IMG/VR virus record: IMGVR_UViG_3300032315_001715
Span: 1-64,000 of that record
From: a virus
Strand: one strand, 5' to 3'
Length of the DNA: 64,000 bases
Below are positions 8,285 to 16,822 of this stretch, piece after piece. The notes below the pieces were generated by a model, which was not told the DNA's origin, ran no database searches, and saw only the letters and a program-made list of their open reading frames with translations. Within the stretch, counting starts at the first letter, position 1. Each line of letters begins with the position of its first letter. A program made the translations under genes and the position numbers.

Positions 8285-10452
8285 GCGGAGATCACTTCTT
8301 TGATCGCCGTTTCAAGCTCCAGTGCAGCCAGTCGATCGCACTGGTTGATGTAGTCCTGCACCTTGCGGGTCAGTGCCGGAGCATCAAATCGGCTGCCGTA
8401 GCCGTAATGGCTGCGATCAAGCACGATGTCCAGCATTGGATAGGCTGCCGTCACCTCGCCGTAGAGATCCTTGGCATTCACCGATGGCAACACCGTTTGC
8501 ACCGTGTTACCAAAGATCTTTGCCAGCTCGATCAGCTGTTGATCCTTGACGGCCTTGTCATTGGCCGCGGAAAGCTGTCGCATTGCCACTGCAAATCTAC
8601 CCAACGGGCCATTCGATCGATCCAGCCGCCAGTTATTGGTCCACAGTCCACGATCACGAGCCGAGCTAGCAACTTCATTGAAGTGTGCGCTGTCAGCCAC
8701 CGTTTGCATCACCGACGGCTTCAACCGCTTGGTTACCTCGTCTCGAACCACGCTCCAGACGTCCCTCCAATCTGCACTGTCCTCAACCTTCTTTTTGAAT
8801 GCACCGCGCGGCGCATAGATCGTATCGGTTTCCTTGAGAATGCCCAGGGACTTGGCCAAGGCAACCGTGCGTTCGAGCTTGTTGCCATGACCTAGACCGC
8901 CATCCGGACCTCGAACGTCCCAGTGATCTAGCAGCACATAGATACCGCCGTCCTCGAGGGTAACGTCCACCGGCTTCCATGCCTTGGTGTTGGACCCCAC
9001 TCCTCGATAGGACATCATGCTGATCTTGGTGCGTGCCGCGGAAGGCCGCTTGGGCAATGCGCTGGCCATCTCAAAGGACGGATTACCCAGGATCTTTACG
9101 ACGTCGTCCTGGGTCTTCTTAGCAGTGGTTAGATCAAAGAAATAAATCTCTGCCGAGGCCGCGCTGGTCTCGATCAGGTAATTCACCCGGCTAAGGGCAC
9201 CCTTGTCGAGATCATTAAAGATGAATCGCGCACGATCCGAGCAGCGAATGGTGAGATCGGCATGGCAGGTCTGCTGCCGAACACGCTTGTAGTGTGCGTT
9301 ATTGGCATAGACATCGGGAGATTTTCCTGCCGTGGCATCCCAGATATCCTGAGTTTTCAACGTGACATGCGCTTCCTTGATGAGCTGGTTCTTCCACTTG
9401 AGCCCATGGTTGCCAAATGCCTTTTCAAATTCCCAGCGGAACCCGCTGTCATTACCAAAGATGTTTGAAAAGATCTTGCGTGCTTCCCATTCGGTTGCGG
9501 CACCAGCCATTTGCTTTTCAAAGACCTGACCAAGCTCGTTCAGCACGACATCCAATCGTGCGACGATGCTCTTCTGCGTGCGTTCGTCATATCCCAGGGC
9601 TTCGCGGGAAGCGGCGATCTCAAGATCGCCGATGCCAAAATCCACAACCAGCGGCGTTTCGAGGATCGCGGTCTGTGCCTTGCTGAGGCCATTGATCGAA
9701 TTGCGATCCAACGGATACGCCACCCGCCCCATCAAAGCCACCGGACGATTCTGCTCCCGGGAATAATAGTCGTCATTCTTGCGGAGTATCCGCCAGCCAT
9801 TGCCTTCAAATGCAATCTTAGGTTCGGAAATTTCCAGCTTGTTGACACCGGTGATCTCCGGACGAACGGAAAACCAACGGAATACCATGGCGGCTTTTTC
9901 GGCAAAGCGACGCATGTCGTCCTGCTTGACCGGCATCTTCACCGTGACGCCATTGGGTTCCGAGGTAGGCTTTTCTCCCAGCAACGCCACGCTGGGCATG
10001 CCAGACTCGTTCTTGTACATGGAATACTGGCGTTCAATGCCATTCTTGATGGCGGTGACATCAAACGCATCCACGTAGCTGAACGGGCTCTTGCAGCCCA
10101 ATCCCAGCTGACCGATCAACTCGTTGCTGTGGATCTTGGTGCTGGCACCATAGGTGGTAAACGTGCTGATGACCTCCTGATGATTCATGCCGATGCCAAA
10201 GTCTCGCACGTGGAAGAAGGGCTCAAACATCGTGGGTAGATGCACTTGGATGGGCACGCCGGCCTTGCCGACCTCAACATGGCTGTCCACCGCGTTGCAG
10301 CTCAGTTCGCGGATGATGCTTTGGATCTTGTCCGAGTAGAGGCCGTCCGATAGGATCTTGGCCATCTTGGCATTGAAGATGATACCATAGGCACCATCTG
10401 ATGCAAGTCCATCTCGCTCAACGACGGTCTCATTCGTAGAATTGATCTTCAC
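8281..10452 (-). CDS. rIIA: RIIA-like protein, GHKL ATPase fold
   Basis: 723 aa, close to the T4 RIIA length. N-terminal motifs fit a GHKL (Hsp90/histidine-kinase-like) ATP site: IIRELSCNAVDSH (N box), VRDFGIGM (G1), TTYGASTK and IGQLGLGCKSPF (G2). The GTG at 10452 is chosen because AAGGAA lies 7 bp upstream and the promoter TTGACC-16-TATGTA (10487-10514) would start transcription just before it; longer in-frame starts lie inside or upstream of this promoter. Partner of rIIB immediately downstream. Confidence 0.9.
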   Translation of the reverse strand: MKINSTNETVVERDGLASDGAYGIIFNAKMAKILSDGLYSDKIQSIIRELSCNAVDSHVEVGKAGVPIQVHLPTMFEPFFHVRDFGIGMNHQEVISTFTTYGASTKIHSNELIGQLGLGCKSPFSYVDAFDVTAIKNGIERQYSMYKNESGMPSVALLGEKPTSEPNGVTVKMPVKQDDMRRFAEKAAMVFRWFSVRPEITGVNKLEISEPKIAFEGNGWRILRKNDDYYSREQNRPVALMGRVAYPLDRNSINGLSKAQTAILETPLVVDFGIGDLEIAASREALGYDERTQKSIVARLDVVLNELGQVFEKQMAGAATEWEARKIFSNIFGNDSGFRWEFEKAFGNHGLKWKNQLIKEAHVTLKTQDIWDATAGKSPDVYANNAHYKRVRQQTCHADLTIRCSDRARFIFNDLDKGALSRVNYLIETSAASAEIYFFDLTTAKKTQDDVVKILGNPSFEMASALPKRPSAARTKISMMSYRGVGSNTKAWKPVDVTLEDGGIYVLLDHWDVRGPDGGLGHGNKLERTVALAKSLGILKETDTIYAPRGAFKKKVEDSADWRDVWSVVRDEVTKRLKPSVMQTVADSAHFNEVASSARDRGLWTNNWRLDRSNGPLGRFAVAMRQLSAANDKAVKDQQLIELAKIFGNTVQTVLPSVNAKDLYGEVTAAYPMLDIVLDRSHYGYGSRFDAPALTRKVQDYINQCDRLAALELETAIKEVISA

Positions 10453-10486
10453 CTGTGGTTCCTTGTTGTGCTGTTCATGTAGCGCA

Positions 10487-10514
10487 TACATAGCATGCTT
10501 TGCGCAATGGTCAA
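10487..10514 (-). promoter_or_regulatory. Sigma70-type promoter of rIIA
   Basis: TTGACC, 16-bp spacer, TATGTA on the minus strand. It supports the GTG start of rIIA. A weaker divergent plus-strand signal (TTGCGC-17-TGTATG at 10500-10528) could serve the gene at 10557. Confidence 0.7.
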
Positions 10515-10556
10515 TGAAATATTGTATGGAATTGCGAAATCCACGCATAATTTTGC

Positions 10557-11288
10557 ATGAAAATCGCACTTTGCTTGTATGGACATTTTCGTTGCTTCGA
10601 TGCCTGCTGGCCCGAGCTTCGTGATAACCTGCTGATCCCAAATCAAATCAAGGATGTTTTTGTCCACAGCTGGACCGACAGCATGGGATATTTCCAGCAT
10701 CCGGAGTCAAGCATTGGACACAAATTCCATCCAGGATATGATCTTGCCAGCGAGCAACCATCTGCCAGTTACATCACGTCCGTATTGGATAGGTTGCAGC
10801 CCATCGAACATCAATTCCAGGACTATCGGGCATATGATGCCAAGTTCTCCAATATGGTTGATGATCTACACGAATGGCATCATCCCAGCATCCATCATCG
10901 CCCAAAAGGCACGCTGGGACAGGTGTTTGGACGATGCTGTGCGATCAAGATGAAGCATGATCACGAGCAACGGCACGGATTCACCTATGATCTCGTGGTG
11001 GTAACACGCTGGGATATTGGATATTCCCGACCAATAGACCTGCGCTCAATGGGCATCGATGCCGTGAACATGGACGGTATGTACGGTCCTGATGTAATAA
11101 GTGATGCGTGGGCTTGTGGCCCAAGCAATCTTGTTGATCTCTGGGGTCAACAATTCAGCTGCATCAACGGATTGATAGAACGCGGAACCATGAATCTAGG
11201 ACCACATGATTGGCTCAAGGCCCACTTTGATCTAAGGTCAATAGCATGGGAAAATCGACCAGACGTTGGCATCTGGATACGGCGATAA
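10557..11288 (+). CDS. Glycosyltransferase-like protein
   Basis: 243 aa, lone plus-strand gene. The N-terminus KIALCLYGHFRCFDACWPEL and VFVHSWTDS resemble a family of sugar-transferase-like proteins in large viruses that begin 'alCl.G..R' and have 'D.fihtW'. LVVVTRWDIGYSRP supplies an R-x-D motif in place of D-x-D. HDWLKAHF near the end may be the catalytic-base region. No clear ribosome site precedes the ATG. Function is assigned from motif resemblance only. Confidence 0.65.
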   Translation: MKIALCLYGHFRCFDACWPELRDNLLIPNQIKDVFVHSWTDSMGYFQHPESSIGHKFHPGYDLASEQPSASYITSVLDRLQPIEHQFQDYRAYDAKFSNMVDDLHEWHHPSIHHRPKGTLGQVFGRCCAIKMKHDHEQRHGFTYDLVVVTRWDIGYSRPIDLRSMGIDAVNMDGMYGPDVISDAWACGPSNLVDLWGQQFSCINGLIERGTMNLGPHDWLKAHFDLRSIAWENRPDVGIWIRR

Positions 11289-11307
11289 TCTGCCGTATCC
11301 AAATGGA

Positions 11308-11730
11308 TTATTGTTGGGTTCTCCACATGGCTGCCAAGCGAAAATACCCGGACGCAGTTGGATGCACACCGTCCTGACCAATGAAAGGTCTTGAGTCTAT
11401 CACGCGGTCCATGTGTTCCCGTGCAATCTTGCGGGCAATATCTGCCGTGCGCTGATTGTTTGCGCTCAGCAGCCAGGTCACCTGATCAGCGTTGATCCTG
11501 GACCGCAGGAGCCGCATGGCTGCTTCGGACTTAGGATCGGAAGAATCGTTGCTGCCTAGGCTGATCAGTACCTGTCCGGCATGCACACCATTTCGAAATC
11601 TAGAAACATATACATCGCTGGTGATGCCAACAACGGCTTGGACCTGGCAGGTGTTACGCAGCCGTGCCACACCAACGGCAATGCTATCACCCAGTACCGC
11701 GCATTCAACCATGTTAGTTGCGGTTCTCAT
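11308..11730 (-). CDS. SGNH/GDSL-type hydrolase
   Basis: 140 aa. Three SGNH blocks are visible: VLGDSIAVG (nucleophile Ser, block I), SLGSNDSS (block III G-x-N-D) and DGVHPTASGY (block V D-x-x-H). Such enzymes cleave esters, for example O-acetyl groups on glycans; the substrate is unknown. It is short for the family (~200). The ATG at 11730 overlaps the end of the small upstream gene by 17 bp and no own ribosome site is seen, suggesting translational coupling. Confidence 0.75.
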   Translation of the reverse strand: MRTATNMVECAVLGDSIAVGVARLRNTCQVQAVVGITSDVYVSRFRNGVHAGQVLISLGSNDSSDPKSEAAMRLLRSRINADQVTWLLSANNQRTADIARKIAREHMDRVIDSRPFIGQDGVHPTASGYFRLAAMWRTQQ

Positions 11731-11914
11731 GCTCAGCAGGGGTTTCCTTGACACAAATAGCAACCCACTGGGTATCACTGGTGTGCCAAGATTGGTTAAC
11801 CCCGGCGATCACCGCCACCTCGGAACGGCAATCATCAGTGATTGCCTGGAGACGCATGGGCTGACCTACAAATAGCCCGTTGACCATTAGGCCAACTATG
11901 ATAACTGAAAACAT
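11714..11914 (-). CDS. Small exported or membrane protein
   Basis: 66 aa. An N-terminal hydrophobic stretch (FSVIIVGLMVNGLFVG) looks like an uncleaved anchor or signal peptide. The rest is polar with three Cys. AAGGA sits 7 bp before the ATG. It lies between dCMP deaminase and the SGNH hydrolase in one operon. Function unknown. Confidence 0.65.
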   Translation of the reverse strand: MFSVIIVGLMVNGLFVGQPMRLQAITDDCRSEVAVIAGVNQSWHTSDTQWVAICVKETPAEHENRN

Positions 11915-11934
11915 TGGATTTTCCTTTCAAGATC

Positions 11935-12381
11935 TCAAATATCGCTGGTGACCAGAGTAACTTCAACGCCAGCCTCGTCAAACATCGCAGCAGCCTCGAC
12001 AAAGCTTTCTCGCCATCCTTCGCCGCCGTCTGAACCAATCCGTGCCACCACGCGGGTGATTCCTGCTTGGATGATCGCTGCTGCACATTGGCTACACGGG
12101 TGCAAGGGACTCACGTATATTGTATAACCGTGCAGGGGTTCACGAGCGGTTAAAATCGCATTGAGCTCGGCATGCACCGTTCGGCGCAGCTTGGTGGGCT
12201 TGTCCGCCAGCATCGCTGGATCATCCTTGACGTGGCGCGGGAAGCCGTTATAGCCTGCCGAGGCAATGGTGTTGTCGGGTCGCAGGATTATCGCACCCAC
12301 GTGGCGGCCGGGGTCCTTGCTGCGGGTGGCCATCCAGGCTGCACCTTGCAGCGCCCATGTTTGCAGATCAGGGCGTTCCAT
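11935..12381 (-). CDS. Deoxycytidylate (dCMP) deaminase
   Basis: 148 aa. The zinc site is complete: TVHAELNAIL (H-A-E) and PLHPCSQCAAAII (P-C-x-x-C). SKDPGRHVGAII and SAGYNGFPR match the dCMP deaminase subgroup (T4 gene cd type), which makes dUMP for dTTP synthesis. Start MERPDLQTW overlaps the upstream coiled-coil gene by 14 bp. Confidence 0.9.
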   Translation of the reverse strand: MERPDLQTWALQGAAWMATRSKDPGRHVGAIILRPDNTIASAGYNGFPRHVKDDPAMLADKPTKLRRTVHAELNAILTAREPLHGYTIYVSPLHPCSQCAAAIIQAGITRVVARIGSDGGEGWRESFVEAAAMFDEAGVEVTLVTSDI

Positions 12382-12592
12382 AGCGATCCGGATACAGGGT
12401 AAAGCGAACGCTCCAGCGTCCCTTGACCAAGGGGTCAATATGTGAGTGTAGGATCTGGTTGAGCCTCCGGTCAAGCTCGGCTGAACGTTGTCCCAGTTCA
12501 GTCTGTCGCTTGCGCAGCCCGTCCTGCTCCGTGCGTATCGAGTCCAGCTCGATACAGATGCCGGCGATCTCGCCGGTCATGTCATCGTACAT
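12368..12592 (-). CDS. Small coiled-coil protein
   Basis: 74 aa. Residues ~5-50 are a heptad-rich helix (IELDSIRTEQDGL...ELGQRSAELDRRLNQIL); the last 20 residues are basic and aromatic. AGGAG lies 8 bp upstream. First gene of the dCMP deaminase operon. Function unknown. Confidence 0.65.
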   Translation of the reverse strand: MYDDMTGEIAGICIELDSIRTEQDGLRKRQTELGQRSAELDRRLNQILHSHIDPLVKGRWSVRFTLYPDRYGTP

Positions 12593-12645
12593 TGACGATC
12601 TCCTCTAGTTTCCATACCGACATCGTAATCAGTGTCCTTGTTGTA

Positions 12646-12894
12646 TTAGATCTTGATGTCTAGCTTACTTGGAGCCGTTGCCGAAGTCAACAGGGCCTTT
12701 CCCTGCCAAAAATCAAAGAACATCCTTGATGCCTCGGTGAGCTGTTCCATGTTCTCATGTGCCAACTTGAACGGTGCGATGGCAGCGTCAAGCGCCTCCG
12801 CGCTGGCTCGCATGGCACGGGCATTGGCTTCCAGTGCATCGGCCTGCGCTCGGATCGAGGCGATCATCTTTTCGGTATCTTCGATGTTGAACAT
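12646..12894 (-). CDS. Small helical protein
   Basis: 82 aa, Ala-rich and amphipathic (residues 8-60), resembling the helical layout of phasin-like proteins, but no conserved motif supports that. A weak TAGGG precedes the ATG. Function unknown. Confidence 0.55.
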   Translation of the reverse strand: MFNIEDTEKMIASIRAQADALEANARAMRASAEALDAAIAPFKLAHENMEQLTEASRMFFDFWQGKALLTSATAPSKLDIKI

Positions 12895-12903
12895 GAATAC
12901 GCC

Positions 12904-13131
12904 CTATCTATTGGTGTAGTGGCTAACCACGGTATTACTGTTAGCCACGCATGCTGCGGCCCGCCAGATATTGGCTTGCATGTGAAGAAATGCGGATTGT
13001 GAGATGTTTGCATTACCTCGCAATTGTTTAGATTGGTTTTCCAAACTGTTTGCCCTGGCAATCAAACGTAGAGCAGCCAATTCTACCTCAGCTGCGGGAA
13101 GATTCCATTCTAGAATGGCGTCGATATCCAT
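12904..13131 (-). CDS. Small helical protein
   Basis: 75 aa, helical N-terminal two thirds (LPAAEVELAALRLIARANSLEN). AGGG lies 11 bp upstream. It lies 9 bp upstream of the 12646 gene, so the two form a unit. Function unknown. Confidence 0.55.
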   Translation of the reverse strand: MDIDAILEWNLPAAEVELAALRLIARANSLENQSKQLRGNANISQSAFLHMQANIWRAAACVANSNTVVSHYTNR

Positions 13132-13203
13132 GTGCGTTACCGCCCTGATTGGATTGATAACCAGCGAGTGGAGCGGGCACCAATGTCCCGCCCCAGGCTC
13201 GTC

Positions 13204-13545
13204 TCAAGCCTCTTCGACCGCCTTGAGGAGCTCAGCCGCGGCATCAACGGTCTTGCTCTTGCCGGCGCCTTTCTTGATGGTCACGGTCTTGGCCTTGACC
13301 TCCTTGGCCGGCTTGGCTTCCTTTTCATTCGGCACACGGATGTTGGCCGCCTCGGGGAACTGCGCCGTATATGCTTCGATCGCGGCCATCTTGCCCATGG
13401 CTTCTGGCAGAGTGATCAGATTGATGTCGCTGTGGCCGTTGCGCTCCAGCACCTTGATGCGCTGGGCCATGTCGCCGTTGGCGAATCGAAACTTGGTGAT
13501 CTTGCCCTGCGTGCTGACGCCGACGATCGTAAAGGGTTTGTCCAT
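13204..13545 (-). CDS. 'RFANG-GHTD' family protein 1
   Basis: 113 aa. N-ter FTIVGVSTQG, then FRFANGDMAQRIKVLERNGHSDINLITLPEAM: this is the shared core of a family found at six loci in this window (13204, 35211, 35799, 50981, 53976, 57056). The C-terminal 40 residues are Lys/Ala-rich and probably disordered. Own promoter TTGACG-17-TAAATT at 13593-13621; AGGAGG precedes the start. Function unknown; the compact alpha-beta core with a basic tail would fit nucleic-acid or protein binding, which is inference. Confidence 0.8.
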   Translation of the reverse strand: MDKPFTIVGVSTQGKITKFRFANGDMAQRIKVLERNGHSDINLITLPEAMGKMAAIEAYTAQFPEAANIRVPNEKEAKPAKEVKAKTVTIKKGAGKSKTVDAAAELLKAVEEA

Positions 13546-13592
13546 GGTCTATGTCCTCCTTGGGGTTGTGACCAAACGTTGCTAACATTCAA

Positions 13593-13621
13593 AATTTAGC
13601 ACACGAACGGATTGGCGTCAA
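13593..13621 (-). promoter_or_regulatory. Sigma70-type promoter of 13204 gene
   Basis: TTGACG, 17 bp, TAAATT on the minus strand, of the same type as the right-hand array although this gene lies in the left part. Confidence 0.65.
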
Positions 13622-13625
13622 CCGG

Positions 13626-14084
13626 TTATTTTGGTGCGTTGCTCGATTTTTTACTTGCAGCAATCGTATCCCCGTTCATCATGGTCTTGATGTTGTTGCA
13701 GACGTTGCACAGCGTTTGTATGTTGTCCTCGGTGTCCAGTCCGCCGTCGGCCTTTCGTTCCTTGTGATCTCCAATGAGACAAGCGCGCTGGGCACTGAAC
13801 TTAATCGCAGGATTGGTTATGCGATCAAACCGCGGATCCTCCCTGGGGTCATATCCACACCAGTCACACAGCCACCTACGATGATGGCTGTGCATGGCAC
13901 CAGGCGTGCCCAGCCCACCGTAGTTAACGGTGCCAACCTGGTGATCACGGCAATATATCCGGCATCCAGGTCCCTGGAATGACGTCAGCGGTTGACCACA
14001 TCCGGGGACCTTGCAGATCTTGCCGTGATCTCGCTGGGCCTGCTCCAGGGACTTTGTGAGGTCCCATTTGGCATGGCGTATCAT
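13626..14084 (-). CDS. HNH endonuclease
   Basis: 152 aa. Cys pairs CKVPGC...YCRDH and CDWCGYD, then LIGDHKERKADGGLDTEDNIQTLCNVCNNIKT, the HNH beta-beta-alpha metal core with a structural CxxC zinc site. The ATG overlaps the stop of the ParB-like gene by 4 bp (ATGA). May be a homing-type or packaging-associated nuclease. Confidence 0.85.
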   Translation of the reverse strand: MIRHAKWDLTKSLEQAQRDHGKICKVPGCGQPLTSFQGPGCRIYCRDHQVGTVNYGGLGTPGAMHSHHRRWLCDWCGYDPREDPRFDRITNPAIKFSAQRACLIGDHKERKADGGLDTEDNIQTLCNVCNNIKTMMNGDTIAASKKSSNAPK

Positions 14085-15256
14085 TGGAGATCGCCGGGCA
14101 GCGGCCAAAACTCCGAATGGCTGTCAACGCTGGGCAACGGGCGCGCAAAGCTCTTGGAAAGCTGGGCAATCATGAAAGGAAAGCCGTGTATGGGTTCCTT
14201 GCTCATCTTTGGTTTGGCCACCACCACTGGCTGTGCGGCATGCCAGTTTACATAAGCAACATGGCAGCGATCCCAGAACACGCCGTTTGGATTGAAATCC
14301 GCATCCCAGAGAGATTTGATCTTGAGATAGAGGTCAGCAATGTATGCTGCATCAACCTTCACACCGTCCAAACGACAGCGCTCAAAGAAATGCCCAATCA
14401 TCACCATTTCCTTTTCAGCCGCAGGACGAGAACCCGCCGCGCTAAACGAAAGATATCGGCACAGCCAGTCCAGGCTTTCAAGCGGCATGCGATTGATCTC
14501 TGGCATTCGACCAATGGCACCAGGCATGTGGGCATCGCCAAATTTCTTGTGGGTGACAAAGAGATCGTACCGTTCGAGTATCTGTTGCTTTTTCTCAGCT
14601 TCTAGCCAAGCCGGATTATCACTGCCGTCAACACGAACACCAAAAATCATCTGACGATAGATATCAATGTCAGACAAACCGTTCTTGCCGGCATCGCTGT
14701 TGAGCTTAATGAAATTATCCCGCATGGCAGCTTTGCGATCGCTTTGATAGATGCAAACGGGAACCATGCAATTGGCAATGTCCTCACCGAAGATCTTTGT
14801 GGCCAGCAGCCAAAGCAGCACAATGGTGTGTTGACCATCCCAGGCTACCAAACGATGGGTGGTTGGTTCTCGATACACATGTATTGGGACCACGCTGACA
14901 TCAGCAAAGTTACCGATCAAATTGATCACCCAGCTTATTTCAAGCTCTCGCTGCATGGTGGTATCAATGTCAATGGCTGACATTGGAGAAAATTTAGCTT
15001 CAGCCAGCTTGAGATCAGACCATTTGCGCAGCGTTGGATTGCGCTTTTTAAACTCTACCAATACCGATGTCAGTAGGTTTTCCGCAGCTTCCCTGGAAGA
15101 GTCCGGCATGGCACCAAGCGAGGTTTTCCATCGGTCTTGCACTGACACAAAGTTCGATGCGGTGTTGGAGTAAACGGAATTCCTTTGAGAGGCATAGCTT
15201 TGGGGTAGCTTGATGGCAATTGCTGGTGGTTGTATCATCGAGTTAATGTATCCCAT
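14081..15256 (-). CDS. ParB/DGQHR-like protein
   Basis: 391 aa. The segment VVPIHVYREPTTHRLVAWDGQHTIVLLWLL resembles the ParB/sulfiredoxin-like or DGQHR fold, in which a preferred-value strand is followed by 'DGQHR' (here DGQHT). The rest is helical (residues 180-360). The family includes ParB nucleases and DndB-type proteins; the catalytic state is uncertain because the final Arg is Thr. Coupled to the HNH gene. No strong ribosome site at the start; M7 is an alternative. Confidence 0.65.
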   Translation of the reverse strand: MGYINSMIQPPAIAIKLPQSYASQRNSVYSNTASNFVSVQDRWKTSLGAMPDSSREAAENLLTSVLVEFKKRNPTLRKWSDLKLAEAKFSPMSAIDIDTTMQRELEISWVINLIGNFADVSVVPIHVYREPTTHRLVAWDGQHTIVLLWLLATKIFGEDIANCMVPVCIYQSDRKAAMRDNFIKLNSDAGKNGLSDIDIYRQMIFGVRVDGSDNPAWLEAEKKQQILERYDLFVTHKKFGDAHMPGAIGRMPEINRMPLESLDWLCRYLSFSAAGSRPAAEKEMVMIGHFFERCRLDGVKVDAAYIADLYLKIKSLWDADFNPNGVFWDRCHVAYVNWHAAQPVVVAKPKMSKEPIHGFPFMIAQLSKSFARPLPSVDSHSEFWPLPGDLQ

Positions 15257-15859
15257 GTGATGTGAATTTTGTTAATGATATGGGATTTTTATATTGGCAT
15301 CAAGCATCGACAGCATCTCATTTGGCAGTTCTATGGATTTTGCGGTTGGTTGATTCCATAGACCATATCTCCCCCGAAAAATCGGGGGAGATATGTGGAA
15401 TCTGCGTGCAGGTAGCACCACAGACCGGTTTTCATGCTTGATTTGTAAAATCGCTGGCGGTTGTCCGGTACCAGCATCACATGCACATCTTGGACAGCGT
15501 TGTCCAACAGCGGCAGGCACGCATTGGATTACCAATCAACCAATGCTAGCCTTGGTCGTTATCAATGGTGGATAGAGCGACCCTTTTTGACATCCGGCGT
15601 CACCGGAGAAGATGATTTGTATCGCCCGATGTCCGCTAGACGATGATATCCCGGGCTCGGGCCGGTGAGATTTCACCATAGGACACAGCCGTGCTTCCCG
15701 GACGGCCAGAGCATGTGGCCGTTTGTTCGCGTTCCTGGCGATACAACCGCCCCTTCCGCGCGTGGTTACCAACTACCACGATATCATGTGCTCTTTCTAC
15801 AAAGCACATGATGCGGGCAATAGGTTTTGGTCACTAGATCGATTTTGGACGAATCACTT
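15257..15859. other. 600-bp region without a convincing gene
   Basis: Two minus-strand open frames abut here (15272-15535, TTG start, with CPRC and CACD; and 15536-15772) but neither has a ribosome site or clear family. The region carries two perfect dyads: 15365-15393 (13-bp arms around AAAA, CTCCCCCGA core) and 15784-15811 (9-bp arms). No canonical tRNA T-arm was found. It may be a decayed gene or a non-coding transcript. Confidence 0.4.
15365..15393. terminator. Perfect inverted repeat, terminator-like
   Basis: ATATCTCCCCCGA, AAAA, and its exact complement form a 13-bp stem. There is no T tract, so termination is uncertain; it lies about 110 bp upstream of the ParB-like gene. Confidence 0.45.
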
Positions 15860-16159
15860 TTATATGGACAGCTCGGCAAAATCTTCCTCGGTTGGGATTT
15901 CGCGCCCATACAGTGCTGCATGTTGCCCGGGAGTGAGATAGTAACGCTCGTGGTCGCTAAATCCATTGATGATGGCACGCCATATTTCTTCATGCGGCAA
16001 TCCGGTACCTTGCCTATAGACACGATGTCCTGTTAGAAGGATATCATATACCATCATCGGAGTGATGTTTCCAGCAGCAAGGAAGTCGCTCACTTTCTCG
16101 GTGAGCAGCTCCTTGATACCTGGCGGTTTCCTCTTACGATTTTTTCTCGACTTGCTCAT
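15860..16159 (-). CDS. Conserved small basic protein
   Basis: 99 aa with a strongly basic N-terminus (SKSRKNRKRK) followed by a mostly helical body. The ATG lies 1 bp after the stop of the Mesh1-like gene (TAACATG), so it is translated by coupling. Function unknown. Confidence 0.65.
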   Translation of the reverse strand: MSKSRKNRKRKPPGIKELLTEKVSDFLAAGNITPMMVYDILLTGHRVYRQGTGLPHEEIWRAIINGFSDHERYYLTPGQHAALYGREIPTEEDFAELSI

Positions 16160-16160
16160 G

Positions 16161-16700
16161 TTAGTGAGAGCTGTTCAGCAATTCTCGGCTCTCATTCAAC
16201 ACTCGGTATGCTTCGGCTAGCAATCCTGGATCAGCGTCCTTGCAGACATCTAGGATGCGAGACTTCTCATGCAGATAAACGCGGGCAAAATCCGGATCGT
16301 GTTGGACGATGCTGCGGCTATTGGAGATGAGATCTGCCAGCTTGACGCTCTTGCTGGCCGGCAGTGCCGCAGCAGTGTGGTTCAGGTCCTTCTGCTTGCG
16401 CACCCGTCGATTACCATCCCCGGGACGGCTCACGTCGGTGAGATCCTCCACAAACCGGGCCACCACGTCGCCAAACTGCTCACGCACCAAATCCAGTTCC
16501 ACGCCGGTGTCCTCGACCACGTCGTGCAACAGTGCCGCAGCTTCCTGCTCGATGCTAACCGGGTTAGCAGCGAACTCCAGCAGGATCAAGCGGACCTCGC
16601 GCGGGTGGTTGATGTAGGGCTGCTGATCATACTTTCGCATCTGCTTGACGGCAGCGTGGGCCGCGGCTGCAAACGCATCCGCCTTGCTAACCAAGTCCAT
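16161..16700 (-). CDS. Mesh1-type HD hydrolase, (p)ppGpp-like
   Basis: 179 aa, the size of small alarmone hydrolases. HAAVKQMRKYDQQPYINHPREV, then AALLHDVVEDT (HD) and KSVKLADLISNSRSI match the SpoT/RelA hydrolase half and MESH1, which remove pyrophosphate from (p)ppGpp or NADPH phosphate. No synthetase domain. Start MDLVSKAD is chosen because AAGGA lies 9 bp upstream and the promoter (16726-16753) would start transcription near the earlier ATG. Confidence 0.85.
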   Translation of the reverse strand: MDLVSKADAFAAAAHAAVKQMRKYDQQPYINHPREVRLILLEFAANPVSIEQEAAALLHDVVEDTGVELDLVREQFGDVVARFVEDLTDVSRPGDGNRRVRKQKDLNHTAAALPASKSVKLADLISNSRSIVQHDPDFARVYLHEKSRILDVCKDADPGLLAEAYRVLNESRELLNSSH

Positions 16701-16725
16701 GTTATGTTCCTTTTCCATTAATTGG

Positions 16726-16753
16726 ATTATAGCACAAATGTCTTTATGGTCAA
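16726..16753 (-). promoter_or_regulatory. Strong sigma70 promoter of Mesh1-like gene
   Basis: TTGACC, 16 bp, TATAAT on the minus strand. Divergent from the plus-strand promoter at about 16780. Confidence 0.85.
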
Positions 16754-16779
16754 ATGATTTAGTGATCTCTAGGCATCTT

Positions 16780-16788
16780 TGGTATAAT
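16780..16788 (+). promoter_or_regulatory. Extended -10 promoter of TauD-like gene
   Basis: TTGGTATAAT is an extended -10 (TGnTATAAT) with no good -35. It lies 35 bp before the TauD-like start, which has a strong AAAGGAGG site. Confidence 0.7.
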
Positions 16789-16822
16789 ACTTTATGTTAG
16801 GACATTTTAATTAAAGGAGGCT

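Noticed and set aside
10453-10641. N-terminal extension of RIIA
   Set aside because: It would include the promoter and has no Shine-Dalgarno; the GTG at 10452 gives T4 length and a good ribosome site.
15536-15772. Possible tRNA or tRNA-shadow ORF
   Set aside because: GTCTAGCGG and similar fragments look tRNA-like but no T-arm (GGTTCRA) or matching acceptor could be found on either strand.
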